From assembly GCA_964481735.1 (NCBI GenBank), contig CAYZWR010000002.1, positions 1 to 64,000 of the forward strand: a stretch of DNA of 64,000 nucleotides. Reading direction: 5' to 3'. The position numbers and the translations under genes were made by a program. This DNA comes from JAGPDF01 sp964481735. Its GTDB lineage: Bacteria; Acidobacteriota; Thermoanaerobaculia; Multivoradales; JAGPDF01. Each line of letters begins with the position of its first letter. The first letter of the stretch is position 1. Below, one piece after another: positions 15,753 through 26,306 of the stretch. Under the pieces are notes generated by a model. It worked only from the letters and a program-made list of their open reading frames with translations. It made no database searches and was not told the origin of the DNA.

Positions 15753-18071
15753 CTAGAAGCGGGTCACGAACTCCAAGCCGATCATGCGCGGCTCGTTGGT
15801 CATGCCGGTCAGGTTGTTGAAGTCGATGCCGTTCTGCACGATCTCCTCGTCCAGCAGGTTGCGCGCGAAGGCGGCGAGCTCGAACTTCGCCTCCGGGAAG
15901 ACGTAGGCGATGCGCGCGCCGATCTCGAGCGAATCGCCGTTGAACTCCTCGGACTCGTAGAGGAAGAAGCTCTTCTCGCTGTGGTAGGCCCAGTCGAGGC
16001 TGGTGACGAAGAGCCCTTCGTTCGCGAGCGGCAGGCGGTAGTCGATGATGCCGTTGAAGATCCACTCCGGGGCGTGCGGCAGGCTGTTGCCGTCGATCTG
16101 GGCGAGCCCTCCGACGATCGGATCCAGGACCGTGCAGCCGCCACCGCAGGGGGTTACTCCGAGGGACGGATCGTCGATCTCGGTGCTGTTGTAGCTGGTG
16201 CCGAGGGTGATCAACCAGTTGGTCGACGGCATCCAGTCGAGGTCGATCTCGAAGCCGTAACCGTTCGTGTTGTCGGCGTTGAGCAGGGTCGCGATGTTGG
16301 CCTGGCCTCCCACCGCCACGATCTGCTGGTCGCTGACCTCATAGGTGTAGACGCCGACGTTCAAGCGCAATCGCCGGTCGAACTCGGTCTTGATGCCGAT
16401 TTCGTACGAGGTGATCGTCTCCTCGTCGGCGACCGAGACGCAGTCGGTCTCCGGATCGGTGCCGCCCGAGGTGTCCGAGGGACAGAAGCCGATGCGTCCC
16501 TGGATCGACGGCGCGCGGAAGCCGGTGCCGACGCGACCGTAGAGGTTGACGCTGTCGCTCGCCTCGTAGGTTGCCGAGAGATCCCAGGTGACCAGGTCGG
16601 CGTCGGTCTTCTCGACGATCGGCCGCAGCGTCGGGTTGGGGCCGGTTGGCCTCGCGGCCGAGAAGTCCTTTTCGTCCGTCGTGTACCGCATTCCCGCCTT
16701 GAGCGTCCAGCGGTCGGTCGGGCGGAAGTCCATCGAAGCGAAGAGCGCCCAAGACTCGGCGTCCTGGAGCTGGTAGTTGTACTCCCCACTGGGAGGATTG
16801 CCCGGCGCCAAGCTGTTGAAGCCGAAGGTCTCGATCTTGAGGCTCTCGTCGAAGTAGTAGAAGCCGAACAGCCAGTCCCAGTTGCCGCCGGTGTCGGACG
16901 CCCAGCGCAGCTCCTGCGTGAACTGATCGAGGTCCGGGATGCCGTCCGCCGTCTCGGCAGGGAAGGGTACGAATCCTGGACCGTTCGGCAGACCGCAGAA
17001 GGCGCAGCCGAAGCCGCCGTCGATGTCGCCCCGGCTGTACATGTCGAGCGTCTCGTAGCCGGTCACCGAGGTGAGCGTCGTCTCGCCGATGCCCCACTCC
17101 ATCTTGAGCACCCCGCCCTGGGCGCTGATCTCCTGCTCGTTCAGACCGTCCTGTGCGACCTCGTCCTGCTCGTAGCCGTCGACCAGGTCGTTGGTGCCGG
17201 GCTTGATGATGTTGGCGCGGAAGATGCGCGCCGTTCCGTCGCTGACGTCCCAGCCGTGCACGTTGAGCAGCGCGCTGAAGTTCTCGCTCGGCTCCCAGAG
17301 GAACTGCAGGCGGTAGGCCCAGGTCTCGTGGCCGCCCAGGGCGTCGTTCTCGCCGGTGTAGGTGTTGTCCACCCAGTCCGACTGCGACTGGTAGAGCACC
17401 GACGCGCGCGCCGAGAGGTGGTCGGTGATGGCGCCGCCGAACGCCGCCTTGGCGTCGATGTTGTCGAAGGTGCCGTAGGAGGCGCGCACGAAGCCGCCCT
17501 GCTCCTGCGAGGGCTTGACCGTGTCGAACTTGACGATGCCGGCCGGTGTGTTGCGCCCGAAGAGCGTGCCCTGCGGGCCGCGCAGGACTTCGGTGCGCTC
17601 CAGATCGAAGAGCGGCATCCCCTTGAGGACCGGGTTCTCGAGCACCACTTCATCGACGATCATGGAGACCGGCTGCGAGGCGTTGAGGTCGAAGTCGGTG
17701 TTGCCCAGGCCGCGAATGTAGAAGCGGGGGAAGGCGCGCCCGAAGGAGGATTCGAGCAGCAGGCTGGGCACCCGCGCCGAGAGGAACTTGACGTCCGCGC
17801 CGCCCGACGAGAGGAGCTCGATCTCCTCGGCATCGAAGGTCGTCACCGAGAGCGGGACCTCCTGGATGTCCTCGGCGCGCTTCTGGGCCGTGACGGTGAT
17901 CGTGTCGAGGACCACCTCCGGCTCGGCGTCCGGAGCCGCTTCCGGCGCGGGCTCGGCTGGAGGCTGCTGCGCCGCGGGTTGCTGCGCCGAGGCGAGCCCA
18001 CCCGAAGCGAGCAGCGAGAGGATTCCAAGAACTGCCATCCACGATCGTCGATTCGTCGCGAAGAGCGCCAT
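15753..18071 (-). CDS. TonB-dependent outer-membrane receptor
   Basis: This 772-residue receptor starts at ATG 18071, which has GGGGG upstream and opens a signal peptide (SWMAVLGILSLLASGGLASAQ). After a Pro/Ala/Gln-rich linker comes DTITVTAQKRAEDIQEVPLS, a TonB box leading into the plug domain; RFYIRGLGNTDFD and RTEVLRGPQGTLFGRNTPAG are plug hallmarks. The remainder is beta-barrel ending in GLEFVTRF with the terminal phenylalanine needed for barrel assembly. TITVTAQKR-type receptors are often annotated for siderophores or plant-derived compounds, but the ligand cannot be read here. No transport partner adjoins it. The open frame continues far upstream only by high-GC chance. Confidence 0.9.
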   Translation of the reverse strand: MALFATNRRSWMAVLGILSLLASGGLASAQQPAAQQPPAEPAPEAAPDAEPEVVLDTITVTAQKRAEDIQEVPLSVTTFDAEEIELLSSGGADVKFLSARVPSLLLESSFGRAFPRFYIRGLGNTDFDLNASQPVSMIVDEVVLENPVLKGMPLFDLERTEVLRGPQGTLFGRNTPAGIVKFDTVKPSQEQGGFVRASYGTFDNIDAKAAFGGAITDHLSARASVLYQSQSDWVDNTYTGENDALGGHETWAYRLQFLWEPSENFSALLNVHGWDVSDGTARIFRANIIKPGTNDLVDGYEQDEVAQDGLNEQEISAQGGVLKMEWGIGETTLTSVTGYETLDMYSRGDIDGGFGCAFCGLPNGPGFVPFPAETADGIPDLDQFTQELRWASDTGGNWDWLFGFYYFDESLKIETFGFNSLAPGNPPSGEYNYQLQDAESWALFASMDFRPTDRWTLKAGMRYTTDEKDFSAARPTGPNPTLRPIVEKTDADLVTWDLSATYEASDSVNLYGRVGTGFRAPSIQGRIGFCPSDTSGGTDPETDCVSVADEETITSYEIGIKTEFDRRLRLNVGVYTYEVSDQQIVAVGGQANIATLLNADNTNGYGFEIDLDWMPSTNWLITLGTSYNSTEIDDPSLGVTPCGGGCTVLDPIVGGLAQIDGNSLPHAPEWIFNGIIDYRLPLANEGLFVTSLDWAYHSEKSFFLYESEEFNGDSLEIGARIAYVFPEAKFELAAFARNLLDEEIVQNGIDFNNLTGMTNEPRMIGLEFVTRF

Positions 18072-18200
18072 GTTTGCCCCCTGTGTAGTTGTCAGGCTGA
18101 GGTGGCAGTGTAGCACTCGACGCGCGGCCTTCGGGGGGCGCCAGGGGGGTTTTCCGCGCCGATTCCGACTTGGCCGGCGCCAGGGGAGAATACGCACGCC

Positions 18201-18698
18201 ATGGCCGAGACCCCCGCCTTCCAAGACCTCTACCCCGACCCCTGGAGTCACTGCTACGGCTGCGGACGACTGAACGAGCACGGCCTGCGGATCCGCAGCT
18301 TCTGGGACGGCGAGGCGACCGTCGCGACGGTCCATCCCCGGCCGGAGCACACGGCCCTCCCCGGCCTGGTCTACGGCGGGCTGATCGCCTCGGCCATCGA
18401 CTGCCACTCGACCGGCACCGCCGCCGCCGCCGTGCATCGGGCGGCGGGCGGACGGCTGGGGGACGGCTACCTGCCCCGCTTCGTCACCGGCCGGCTGGAG
18501 ATCGACTTCCTCGCGCCGACGCCGAGCGGCCAGCCGCTCGAGCTCCGCGCGACGCTGGTCGAGGTGCGGGAGCGCAAGGTGACTGTCGCGACGGAGCTCT
18601 CGGCGGGGGGACGACTCTGCGCCCGCGGGCGCGCCGTCCTCGTCCGCGTGCCCGACGACTGGCGCCCGGGCGAAACGCCGGCCGCCGGACGCGGATAG
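18201..18698 (+). CDS. Hotdog-fold thioesterase (PaaI/YbgC-like)
   Basis: The 165-residue protein is a single hotdog domain: HCYGCGRLNEHGLRIRSFWD at the start, then LPGLVYGGLIASAIDCHSTG, whose GG-x-x-x-x-x-D/H helix carries the expected catalytic region, and LEIDFLAPTPSGQPLELRA in the second half. CYGCG-N-x-x-G-L is typical of acyl-CoA thioesterase-like proteins of this type. It is followed after 9 bases by an acetyltransferase gene, likely in the same transcript. The acyl substrate is unknown. Confidence 0.75.
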   Translation: MAETPAFQDLYPDPWSHCYGCGRLNEHGLRIRSFWDGEATVATVHPRPEHTALPGLVYGGLIASAIDCHSTGTAAAAVHRAAGGRLGDGYLPRFVTGRLEIDFLAPTPSGQPLELRATLVEVRERKVTVATELSAGGRLCARGRAVLVRVPDDWRPGETPAAGRG

Positions 18699-18707
18699 CA
18701 TCCGAAC

Positions 18708-19559
18708 ATGACCTCGTTCCCTCCGCCGTTCTTCTGTGGCACGGAGCTCGCGGCGCGGCTCGAGCGGGCCGAGAGCGCCCTGATCGAGGACGGCGCCACC
18801 GCGGCGGCCCGCCGCCGCCCCGGCACCGGGGTCTTCGTGCGGCCGATCGCCGGGGGTCGGGCCTGCTACGGCGGCGCCGGCTCGCCGCTCAACAAGGTGG
18901 CCGGCCTCGGCTTCGCCGGCCCCTTGGACGAGAACGAGCTCGCGGGGATCGAACGCCTCTACGCGGAGCGCGGCGAAGCGGTGCGCGTCGAGCTCGCCAG
19001 CCTCGGCGAGCCCGCGATCGCGACCCTGCTCACCCGCCGCGGCTACCAACTGGTCGGTTTCGAGAATGTGCTCGGACTCGCCTTGCCGCCGGCGAGCGCG
19101 GCCCCGCCGGCGGCCGGCATCGACGTCCTGGAGTGCGCGCCGGACGACTTGGAGCGCTGGCTCGACGTGCTGGTCGACGGCTTCGCGCATCCCGATCTCC
19201 AGGGGGTCGCCTCGGACGAGGAGTTCCCGCGCGAGGTGGCGGCGTCGGCGATCGGTGACGTCGCGGCGATCGCGGGCTTCCGGCGTTACTTCGCGCGGCG
19301 CCTTGGCGAAGTCGCCGGCGGGGCGAGCTGCCGATTCGCGGAGGGTGTCGCCCAGCTGTGCGGCGCGGCGACCCTGCCGGCCCACCGGCGACACGGCATC
19401 CAGAGCGCGCTGCTCGCCCATCGCCTCGCCGCCGCGGCCGCCGCCGGCTGCGACCTCGCGGTGGTCACCACCCAGCCCGGCTCGAAGTCGCAGCAGAACG
19501 TGCAGCGACAGGGTTTCTCGCTGCTCTACACCCGCGCCGTGCTCACCCGCGAATCCTAG
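18708..19559 (+). CDS. GNAT-family N-acetyltransferase
   Basis: This 283-residue protein has its GNAT signature in the C-terminal half: GVAQLCGAATLPAHRRHGIQSALLAHRLAAAAAAGCDLAVVTT includes the acetyl-CoA loop (R-R-H-G-I-Q) and the following helix, and TQPGSKSQQNVQRQGFSLLYTR the closing strand. The N-terminal half (FVRPIAGGRACYGGAGSPLNKVAGLGFAGP) looks like a second, degenerate GNAT fold. Target unknown. Its TAG stop shares CTAG (19556-19559) with the stop of the convergent hydrolase gene. Confidence 0.8.
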   Translation: MTSFPPPFFCGTELAARLERAESALIEDGATAAARRRPGTGVFVRPIAGGRACYGGAGSPLNKVAGLGFAGPLDENELAGIERLYAERGEAVRVELASLGEPAIATLLTRRGYQLVGFENVLGLALPPASAAPPAAGIDVLECAPDDLERWLDVLVDGFAHPDLQGVASDEEFPREVAASAIGDVAAIAGFRRYFARRLGEVAGGASCRFAEGVAQLCGAATLPAHRRHGIQSALLAHRLAAAAAAGCDLAVVTTQPGSKSQQNVQRQGFSLLYTRAVLTRES

Positions 19560-20299
19560 TCGTCGGCGAGGCGCGGGACGCTCGCCAGGCGCTCGGCGAT
19601 CGCCTCCAGGACCTCGGGGTCGAGGCCGAGCCCCCAGTGGCAGGAGGTCGCCTCGAGGTGCTCGACGCCGGGTGTCAGGCGATCGAGGCAGGACCGCCAG
19701 TCGACGATGCCGTCGCGCCGGCTGAAGATCGCGGTGACCGGCACGCGAATCGGCGTCTCGTTGGCCGCCGCGACGATCCGCGCGATCGCCGCGAGATCCC
19801 AGCCCTGCAGCCGGAAGAGGCCCCCCACCGCGGTCGCGCCGAGCCCTCGCTCGACCGGCGAGCCTAGGGTGATCACCCGCCGCACGAGATCTGGACGCAG
19901 CCGCGCGAGCTCCCGCGCCAGCACGCCGCCGAGACTCCACCCGACCAGCGCGAGCGGCGCGCCGACCGCGCTCGCGAGCGACTCCAGTCGGACCAGCAGG
20001 CGGGCCAGATTGCGCGCCACGTCGGGGCGGTTGCGCCCGAGGCCCCAGCCTTCGGCGGCGAACCCCTGACGGCGAAGGTAGTGCCGCAGCGTCCAGGTCG
20101 AGAGGTCGCCCACCCCCATTCCAGGAATCACCAGCACCGGCTCGCCGGCGCCGCGCGACGCGGCGGCCAGGCGGCGGCGGGCCCGCCAGCGACGCAGCGG
20201 CTCGCGCAGCAGGCGGAGCTGCCGAGGAATGGCCACAGCCAGGGAGGGCGTCTCCGCGGGGGCCGGCGGGATCTCGCTCGCGTTCACCAGGCGCAGCAC
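19556..20299 (-). CDS. Alpha/beta hydrolase
   Basis: This hydrolase has the nucleophile elbow LVGWSLGGVLAREL (serine in GWSLGG), the oxyanion strand EPVLVIPGMGVGD, an acid in FSRRDGIVDW and a late histidine in TSCHWGLGL. That is a full Ser-Asp-His set. The group resembles PGAP1/lipase-like hydrolases with a long N-terminal basic stretch (LRLLREPLRRWRARRRL). The start is uncertain: the open frame extends to 20389, overlapping the divergent DDAH-like gene, so the GTG at 20299 (or 20287) is preferred, giving about 247 residues. Confidence 0.7.
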   Translation of the reverse strand: MLRLVNASEIPPAPAETPSLAVAIPRQLRLLREPLRRWRARRRLAAASRGAGEPVLVIPGMGVGDLSTWTLRHYLRRQGFAAEGWGLGRNRPDVARNLARLLVRLESLASAVGAPLALVGWSLGGVLARELARLRPDLVRRVITLGSPVERGLGATAVGGLFRLQGWDLAAIARIVAAANETPIRVPVTAIFSRRDGIVDWRSCLDRLTPGVEHLEATSCHWGLGLDPEVLEAIAERLASVPRLADD

Positions 20300-20372
20300 G
20301 CCGGCAGCGTAGCAGCGCCCGGGGGCCGGGATAATCTGCGCATCGCCCGGTGTCGGGGGGAGGAGTTGCGAC

Positions 20373-21140
20373 ATGCTGCGCGCCATCACTCGCCAGGTCA
20401 GCCGTTCGTTGGAGCGTTGCGAGCTGACGCACCTCGAACGGCAGCCGATCGACCTCGACCGGGCCCGGCACCAGCATCGCGCCTACGAAGCGGCCCTCGG
20501 CCGGCTCGGTTGCGCGGTCGAGCAGCTCGCGGAGGAGCCCGAGCTACCCGACTCGGTCTTCGTCGAGGACGTCGCCCTGGTGCTCGACGAGGTCGCCATC
20601 CTCCTGCGTCCCGGCGCGGCGTCGCGCCGCCCGGAAGTGCCGAGCGTCGCGCGCGCGCTCGCCGCCTACCGCGAGCTCAGGCCACTGCCGGGCCGCGGGA
20701 CCGTGGATGGCGGCGACGTCCTGCGGCTCGGGCGAACCCTCTACGTCGGCCGCTCGGGCCGCAGCTCGCGCGCCGGCTGCGACGCGCTCCGACGCCTGGT
20801 CTCGCCGCTCGGCTACACGGTCCGCGAGGTCGCCATCCGGGGCTGTCTGCACCTGAAATCGGCGGTGACCGCGGTGGCGCCCGACACGCTGCTCGTCCAT
20901 CGGGCGTGGGTCGATACCGCGCCGTTCTCGGGCTACCGTCTGGTGGAGGTCGACCCGCGCGAGCCCCAGGCCGCGAACGCCTTGCGGCTCGGCGACGCCG
21001 CGATTCTCTATCCGAGCGCCTTCCCGGCGACCGCCTCGCGGCTCGAGGCGCTCGGCTACCCGCTCGAGCGCGTCGACCTCTCCGAGCTCGCCAAGGCCGA
21101 GGGCGCGGTCACCTGCTGCAGCCTCGTCTTCTCCGCCTGA
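20373..21140 (+). CDS. Dimethylarginine dimethylaminohydrolase (DDAH)-like amidinotransferase
   Basis: This 255-residue enzyme of the guanidino-group modifying superfamily would hydrolyse N-methylated arginine to citrulline. All catalytic positions are visible: PDSVFVEDVALV (Asp60, Glu65, Asp66), GTVDGGDVL, His159 in RGCLHLKSAV, and the nucleophilic cysteine in VTCCSLVF near 248-249, the last turn as in Pseudomonas DDAH. A strong GGGGGGAGGAG site precedes the ATG. Arginine deiminase is less likely because of the short length. No arginine-catabolism gene is adjacent. Confidence 0.8.
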   Translation: MLRAITRQVSRSLERCELTHLERQPIDLDRARHQHRAYEAALGRLGCAVEQLAEEPELPDSVFVEDVALVLDEVAILLRPGAASRRPEVPSVARALAAYRELRPLPGRGTVDGGDVLRLGRTLYVGRSGRSSRAGCDALRRLVSPLGYTVREVAIRGCLHLKSAVTAVAPDTLLVHRAWVDTAPFSGYRLVEVDPREPQAANALRLGDAAILYPSAFPATASRLEALGYPLERVDLSELAKAEGAVTCCSLVFSA

Positions 21141-21168
21141 TCTCGGCGCGGCCCGAGCGCGACCGCGC

Positions 21169-21366
21169 TCAGTCGTGGTGTTCGGCGGGCGAGAGCTGCT
21201 CGGCGCCCGGCAGGACGTCGGCGAGGCTGTGCGGATCGTGGATCAGCACCGGCATGTGCTGCGGGCAGATCCAGGTCGGCGCGCCGCGATAGAGCAGCTG
21301 CACGAGCGGAGTGGCCTGGTCGTCGCGCTCGCAGAGCAGGCAGGCCGGACGCTTGGGTGGGGTCAT
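21169..21366 (-). CDS. Small cysteine/histidine-rich protein
   Basis: This 65-residue protein is preceded by GGAGGAA at good spacing. It carries ACLLCERDD near residue 9 and WICPQHMPVLIHDP further on, so C-x-x-C plus C-x-x-H could bind a zinc ion. No family is recognised. It lies 115 bases after the gliding-type ABC operon on the same strand and could be its last member. Confidence 0.55.
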   Translation of the reverse strand: MTPPKRPACLLCERDDQATPLVQLLYRGAPTWICPQHMPVLIHDPHSLADVLPGAEQLSPAEHHD

Positions 21367-21480
21367 GACGTTCCTCCGGGACGCGCCGGGCGGGTTCCTC
21401 CCGGCGCGTGCGACCTTACTCGGCGCCGGTGCGGGCCGCCATGACGAACGTCAGGTGGCGGACCGACGGCGCGCGGCCTT

Positions 21481-22923
21481 CTACTCGCCGCTCGCCGGCG
21501 TCGTGTTCCCCGCTGGTCCTGCCGCTGCAGGGCTCGTTGGCGCGTCGAGCGGCACGGCGGCGCGCAGCGCGCCGAGCTTGCTCGTGATCTCGGCCGCGAC
21601 GCTCGCCGGCAGATGGAGGGTTACCGCCCGGCCGCTGGTGCGCGCCGGCACCGCCCCGGCGACGGCAGGATGCAGGGTCAGCGTCTCCTCGCCCCCGTCG
21701 GCGTCGATCAGGCGCAGGGTCAGCGTCGGCTTGCCCGCGACGGCGGCGCCGTCGCCGTCCTCCTCCAGGCGGTCGGCCTTGGCCGACGTCACGGCGTAGA
21801 GCAGATCGCTCGCGACGGTGAACGGGACGCGCTGGCCGTCGCGCAACCAGTCGCCGTCCTTGCGTTCGAGATCCAGCGACCCGACGGCGTCCTCGACGCG
21901 CACCCGCTCGATCCGCCAGTTCTCGAACCGCGTCCAGTGGCGCGAGCGCCACTCCACCGCCGGGCGGCCGAGCGCTGCGGCGAGTTCGCTGGTCACCTCG
22001 AACGCCTGTCCGCCGCTGCGCATCAGACGCCGGCCGGCGCGCTCGCCGCCGACCTCGATCCGCTGCGGCTCGGCGCGCTCGGCGATCACCAGGTCGATCG
22101 TCCCCAGCGGGGCGGCGAGTCCGGCGGCGGCCGCAGGCTCGAGCGGCGGATCGAGGAACGTGGCGATCCGCAGGGCGGTCAGGTCGGAGAGCAGTTGGTC
22201 GGCGAGATCCCGGTCGACCGCGTCGGCGACCGGTTCCTCGAGGCGGAGCGACTCGCCCGAGCGGGCGAGCACCAGCCGTGCGCCCGAGGCGGGCGTGAGC
22301 GTGATGCGCTGGATCGCCTGCCGATCGGCGGTCACCACCTCGCGGCTCCGCCAGTCGCCCGCCGGCTTCTCGAGCTCGGCGACGAAGCCGTCGGGAACCA
22401 CGGCGAAGCCCGGCGAGCCCGCCGCCGCGATCAGCAGGTCCTGCGCGGCGGGCAGCTCTCCGCCGATCTCGAAGCTGCCCGAGCGCCGCGCCGTGCGCCA
22501 GCTCACCTTGCCGCGCGGCGGATCGAATCCGAGGTCCTGGCGCGAACCTTCGGCCACGGTGCGCAGACTCTCCAGGCGCGTGAGCGTATCGGCGAGCTGT
22601 TCGACCGCCGCCGAGTCGGCGGGTCCCGGGAATGGCTCGACCAGGCGCCACTTGCCCGGCGGCGGCGGGACACCGGCGGGCGCCGGAGCCCCCGCGTCCG
22701 CGGCCTTCGCGGGCGGCGACGCCGAGGGCTCACGCTCGAGACGGACGACCCTTCCGGACCACTCCACCTCGAGCGCGACCAGATCCCTGGCCTCGACCGG
22801 AACGATCTTCTTGGCCAGCTCCCGCCGCTCGTCGGACGACGGCTGCTCCTTCTCCCAGAAGACGATCAGGGCGCCGAGCAGGGCGACGACGGCGGCGAGG
22901 AGCGCCAGGGTACGCGGCTTCAA
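21481..22923 (-). CDS. DUF4340 membrane-anchored protein of a gliding-type ABC system
   Basis: This 480-residue protein starts at TTG, 3 bases after the GldG-like stop, with GGAGG just before it. One N-terminal span (LALLAAVVALLGALIVFWE) anchors a large periplasmic region. KKIVPVEARDLVALEVEW, WRLVEPFPGPADSAAVEQLADTL and repeated beta-hairpin units (WRSREVVTADRQAIQRITL, WRSRHWTRFENWRIERV) are the pattern of DUF4340 proteins, which regularly sit in operons with GldA/F/G homologues. Role unknown; likely an accessory of the exporter-like complex. Confidence 0.75.
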   Translation of the reverse strand: MKPRTLALLAAVVALLGALIVFWEKEQPSSDERRELAKKIVPVEARDLVALEVEWSGRVVRLEREPSASPPAKAADAGAPAPAGVPPPPGKWRLVEPFPGPADSAAVEQLADTLTRLESLRTVAEGSRQDLGFDPPRGKVSWRTARRSGSFEIGGELPAAQDLLIAAAGSPGFAVVPDGFVAELEKPAGDWRSREVVTADRQAIQRITLTPASGARLVLARSGESLRLEEPVADAVDRDLADQLLSDLTALRIATFLDPPLEPAAAAGLAAPLGTIDLVIAERAEPQRIEVGGERAGRRLMRSGGQAFEVTSELAAALGRPAVEWRSRHWTRFENWRIERVRVEDAVGSLDLERKDGDWLRDGQRVPFTVASDLLYAVTSAKADRLEEDGDGAAVAGKPTLTLRLIDADGGEETLTLHPAVAGAVPARTSGRAVTLHLPASVAAEITSKLGALRAAVPLDAPTSPAAAGPAGNTTPASGE

Positions 22924-22926
22924 CTC

Positions 22927-24447
22927 CTACCTCCGGCGCCTGAGGTAGACCGTCACGCCGGCCACTACGGCGAGCAGCGGCAGGCCGGCGAGAACACCCC
23001 AGGTGATGGCCGAGAGCTCCGCCGGCGTGAGCGTGAGATGCACCTGCTCGGGACGCTTGGGGCCGATCTCGATCAGCTTCTGGCGCTCGAGCAGCCAGTT
23101 GAAGGCGTTGGCGAGCAGCGTCGGGTTGCCGGCGTTGGCGAGCTGGCCGTTGGTCGCGAAATCCGAATCGCCGACCACCACCAGCCGCCAGGCGGGCGCC
23201 GCGGACACCGGCGCGGTGGGCGGCGTCTCGGGAGCGAGCTCCTCCGCCGCGAGATCGGGCGTCGCCGGCGGCGCCGGCTTCGCGGCCACCGCGACGGCGA
23301 GCGGCACCGGTCCGGGACGATCGCGCTCGCCCTTGGCCACCGCCTTGAGGTCGGCGAGATCGGTCTCCCCCCACCCCTCGGCGCTCGTCTCGAGCAGCAC
23401 CTGCGCCTCCATGCCGGCGGGGGTCGCACCGGCGGCGACGGAGCGCGCCAGCGCCACGATGACCGGATACTTCGCCTGCTGCAGGCTCTGCACGATCTTG
23501 CTCGCGCCGGTGGCGTTGGCGAAGATCGTCTCGGCGCCGAAGAACGGCAGCACCGCGGAGGGATCCACCACGATGTCGTCGCCGACCTTGACGCCGTACC
23601 GGGCCAGCCACGACTCGAGCCCGGTCGCGACCAGGCCTCCGGCGCGCGCCAGCTCCGGATCGAGCAGCACCATCATCCGGCCGCCCGCTTCGAGGTAGCG
23701 CGCGAAAGCTTCGAGCTCGGGCGGGATGAAGCCGCTGCGCGGCCCGGCGATCACCAGCAGGTCGGTGCCGGCCGGCACCTCGGCCTGACCGAGCGACGAC
23801 CAGCTCTCGAGGTCGAGGTTCTCCCGGCCGAGGAGCTCGCGGATCCGCGACAGTCCCTGGCCGCCGACGTCCTCGAGCGCCAGCTCGCCATGGCCCGAGG
23901 TGAACCGCACCTTGGGCTTGTGGCTCTCCACCAGGGCGAGGATCGCGCCGCTGAAGGCCTCCTCCCCCTTGAAGCCGGTCATCTCCGGCGCGCCACCGAA
24001 CTGCAGGCCCGAATAGTCGTAGTCGGCGAGATCGCCCTCCTCGACCACCCGTCGATCGGTTCCGGAGTCGAAGACCACCACGTTGAGCGACGAGATCTGG
24101 TACTTGTCCACCAGACGCTGCGCCTCGATCAGGTTCTTCTCCGCTTCGACGACGCGGAAGGTCAGCCGCTTCGACTTCGCCGCGTAGCGTTCGAGCAGCT
24201 CCCTCGCCTGGTCGTGGAGCGGCGACTGCGCCGGCAGGAACATCGTCACCTCGATGTCCTTGTCGAGGCCGTTGAGCACCGCGATCGTCTTGTCGGAGAG
24301 CGAGTAGATCCTCTCCGCGGTCCAGTCGAAGCGGTGGTAGTACTTCATTCCGAAGTAGTTGAGGATCCCGACGAGCGCCACCACCAGCAGCACTCCGGCC
24401 GAGAGGATCGAGCCCTGGACGAGCGACTTCCTGTTCGGGGTCGGCAT
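22927..24447 (-). CDS. GldG-like ABC-associated periplasmic protein
   Basis: This is a 506-residue protein; the ATG at 24447 (GGAGA upstream) is preferred over one 4 codons earlier that overlaps the permease. An N-terminal span (ILSAGVLLVVALVGILNYFG) and a C-terminal span near LAGLPLLAVVAGVTVYLRRR bracket a periplasmic domain. RFDWTAERIYSLSDKTIAVL and LLERYAAKSKRLTFRVVEAEKN are hallmarks of the GldG/ABC_transp_aux family. It starts 2 bases after the permease stop. In Bacteroidetes GldA-F-G are needed for gliding; in other phyla the job is unclear. Confidence 0.8.
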   Translation of the reverse strand: MPTPNRKSLVQGSILSAGVLLVVALVGILNYFGMKYYHRFDWTAERIYSLSDKTIAVLNGLDKDIEVTMFLPAQSPLHDQARELLERYAAKSKRLTFRVVEAEKNLIEAQRLVDKYQISSLNVVVFDSGTDRRVVEEGDLADYDYSGLQFGGAPEMTGFKGEEAFSGAILALVESHKPKVRFTSGHGELALEDVGGQGLSRIRELLGRENLDLESWSSLGQAEVPAGTDLLVIAGPRSGFIPPELEAFARYLEAGGRMMVLLDPELARAGGLVATGLESWLARYGVKVGDDIVVDPSAVLPFFGAETIFANATGASKIVQSLQQAKYPVIVALARSVAAGATPAGMEAQVLLETSAEGWGETDLADLKAVAKGERDRPGPVPLAVAVAAKPAPPATPDLAAEELAPETPPTAPVSAAPAWRLVVVGDSDFATNGQLANAGNPTLLANAFNWLLERQKLIEIGPKRPEQVHLTLTPAELSAITWGVLAGLPLLAVVAGVTVYLRRRR

Positions 24448-24449
24448 GG

Positions 24450-25186
24450 CTATCTCCACTTCTTCGCCGCCAGGGCGCGGCTGGTGAGGAAGAGGAAGAA
24501 GCCGACGCCGGTCGCGTAGTAGACCAGCCGGCGGGTGTCCACGATGCCTTTCGCGAAATCGTCCATGTGTTGCCAGAGATTGAGGTAGCCGAAGACCCGC
24601 TTGGCCGTGTCGCCGTTGACCAGGTTCTCGAGCAGGCCGCAGCTGAACAGCACCAGCAGGCAGAAGAAGGTGACGATGGCGGCGACGATCTGGTTCTTCG
24701 ACAGCGACGAGGCGAAGACGCCGACCGCCAGGAAGAGCGCGCCGATGCCGACGATGCCGAGGTAGCTCGCCGCGATCGGGCCCCAGTCGACCGGCGTCTC
24801 GAGCCGCACGATCAGCACGTACACCAGGGTCGGCGCCCAGAGGAAGAGGTAGAAGGCGAGCGCGGCGAAGTACTTGCCGAGCACGACGTGGGTTTCGGAG
24901 ACGGGCGCGGTCATCAGCGTCTCGATGGTGCCGCTGCGGAGCTCCTCGGAGATCAGGCGCATGGTGAGGAAGGTGCCGGAGAAGATGAGCACCAGCCAGG
25001 TGAAGATCGTCTGCCCGAAGAAGAGCTCGAGCGGTTTGCCGGCCGCGGCGCGCGGGTCGGAGAGATAGGAGACGATGATCGCGAAGTAATAACCCTGCAC
25101 CAGCAGGAAGAAGGTCAGGATGACGTAGGCGAGCGGCGAGAAGAAGTAGGCCCGGAGCTCGCGGGTGAAGACCGCCAGCGCGCCCC

Positions 25187-25190
<4 letters not shown>
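24450..25190 (-). CDS. ABC-2 type permease (GldF-like)
   Basis: The 246-residue protein has six hydrophobic spans, from FFSPLAYVILTFFLLVQGYY to VYYATGVGFFLFLTSRALA. LISEELRSGTIETLMTAPVSETHVVLGKY is the signature of ABC-2 permeases of the NosY/GldF group. Its ATG overlaps the stop of the ATPase gene in ATGA (25187-25190), so translation is coupled. Together with the ATPase it forms the transporter core; the cargo is unknown. Confidence 0.85.
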
Positions 25191-26131
<941 letters not shown>

Positions 26132-26306
26132 GCCGCGCAGGTTAGCAAAACCAGTGCCTTACGCTCGGAGCCGAAACGTGCCAGGTTGGCCGTCGGCTCG
26201 CCCCGCGGCGAGTTTGCGATGGGCTGCCGCCGGAGCGTAGAATGAGAAGACAAGCAGGATCTCGATTGCAGTCTGCTCCATCCACTTCAGAAGGAGGAAG
26301 ATCACG

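Noticed and set aside
18072..20477. Upstream extension of the TonB receptor frame by about 800 codons
   Set aside because: The extension lies antisense to three recognisable genes and lacks protein-like features; the signal peptide begins at 18071.
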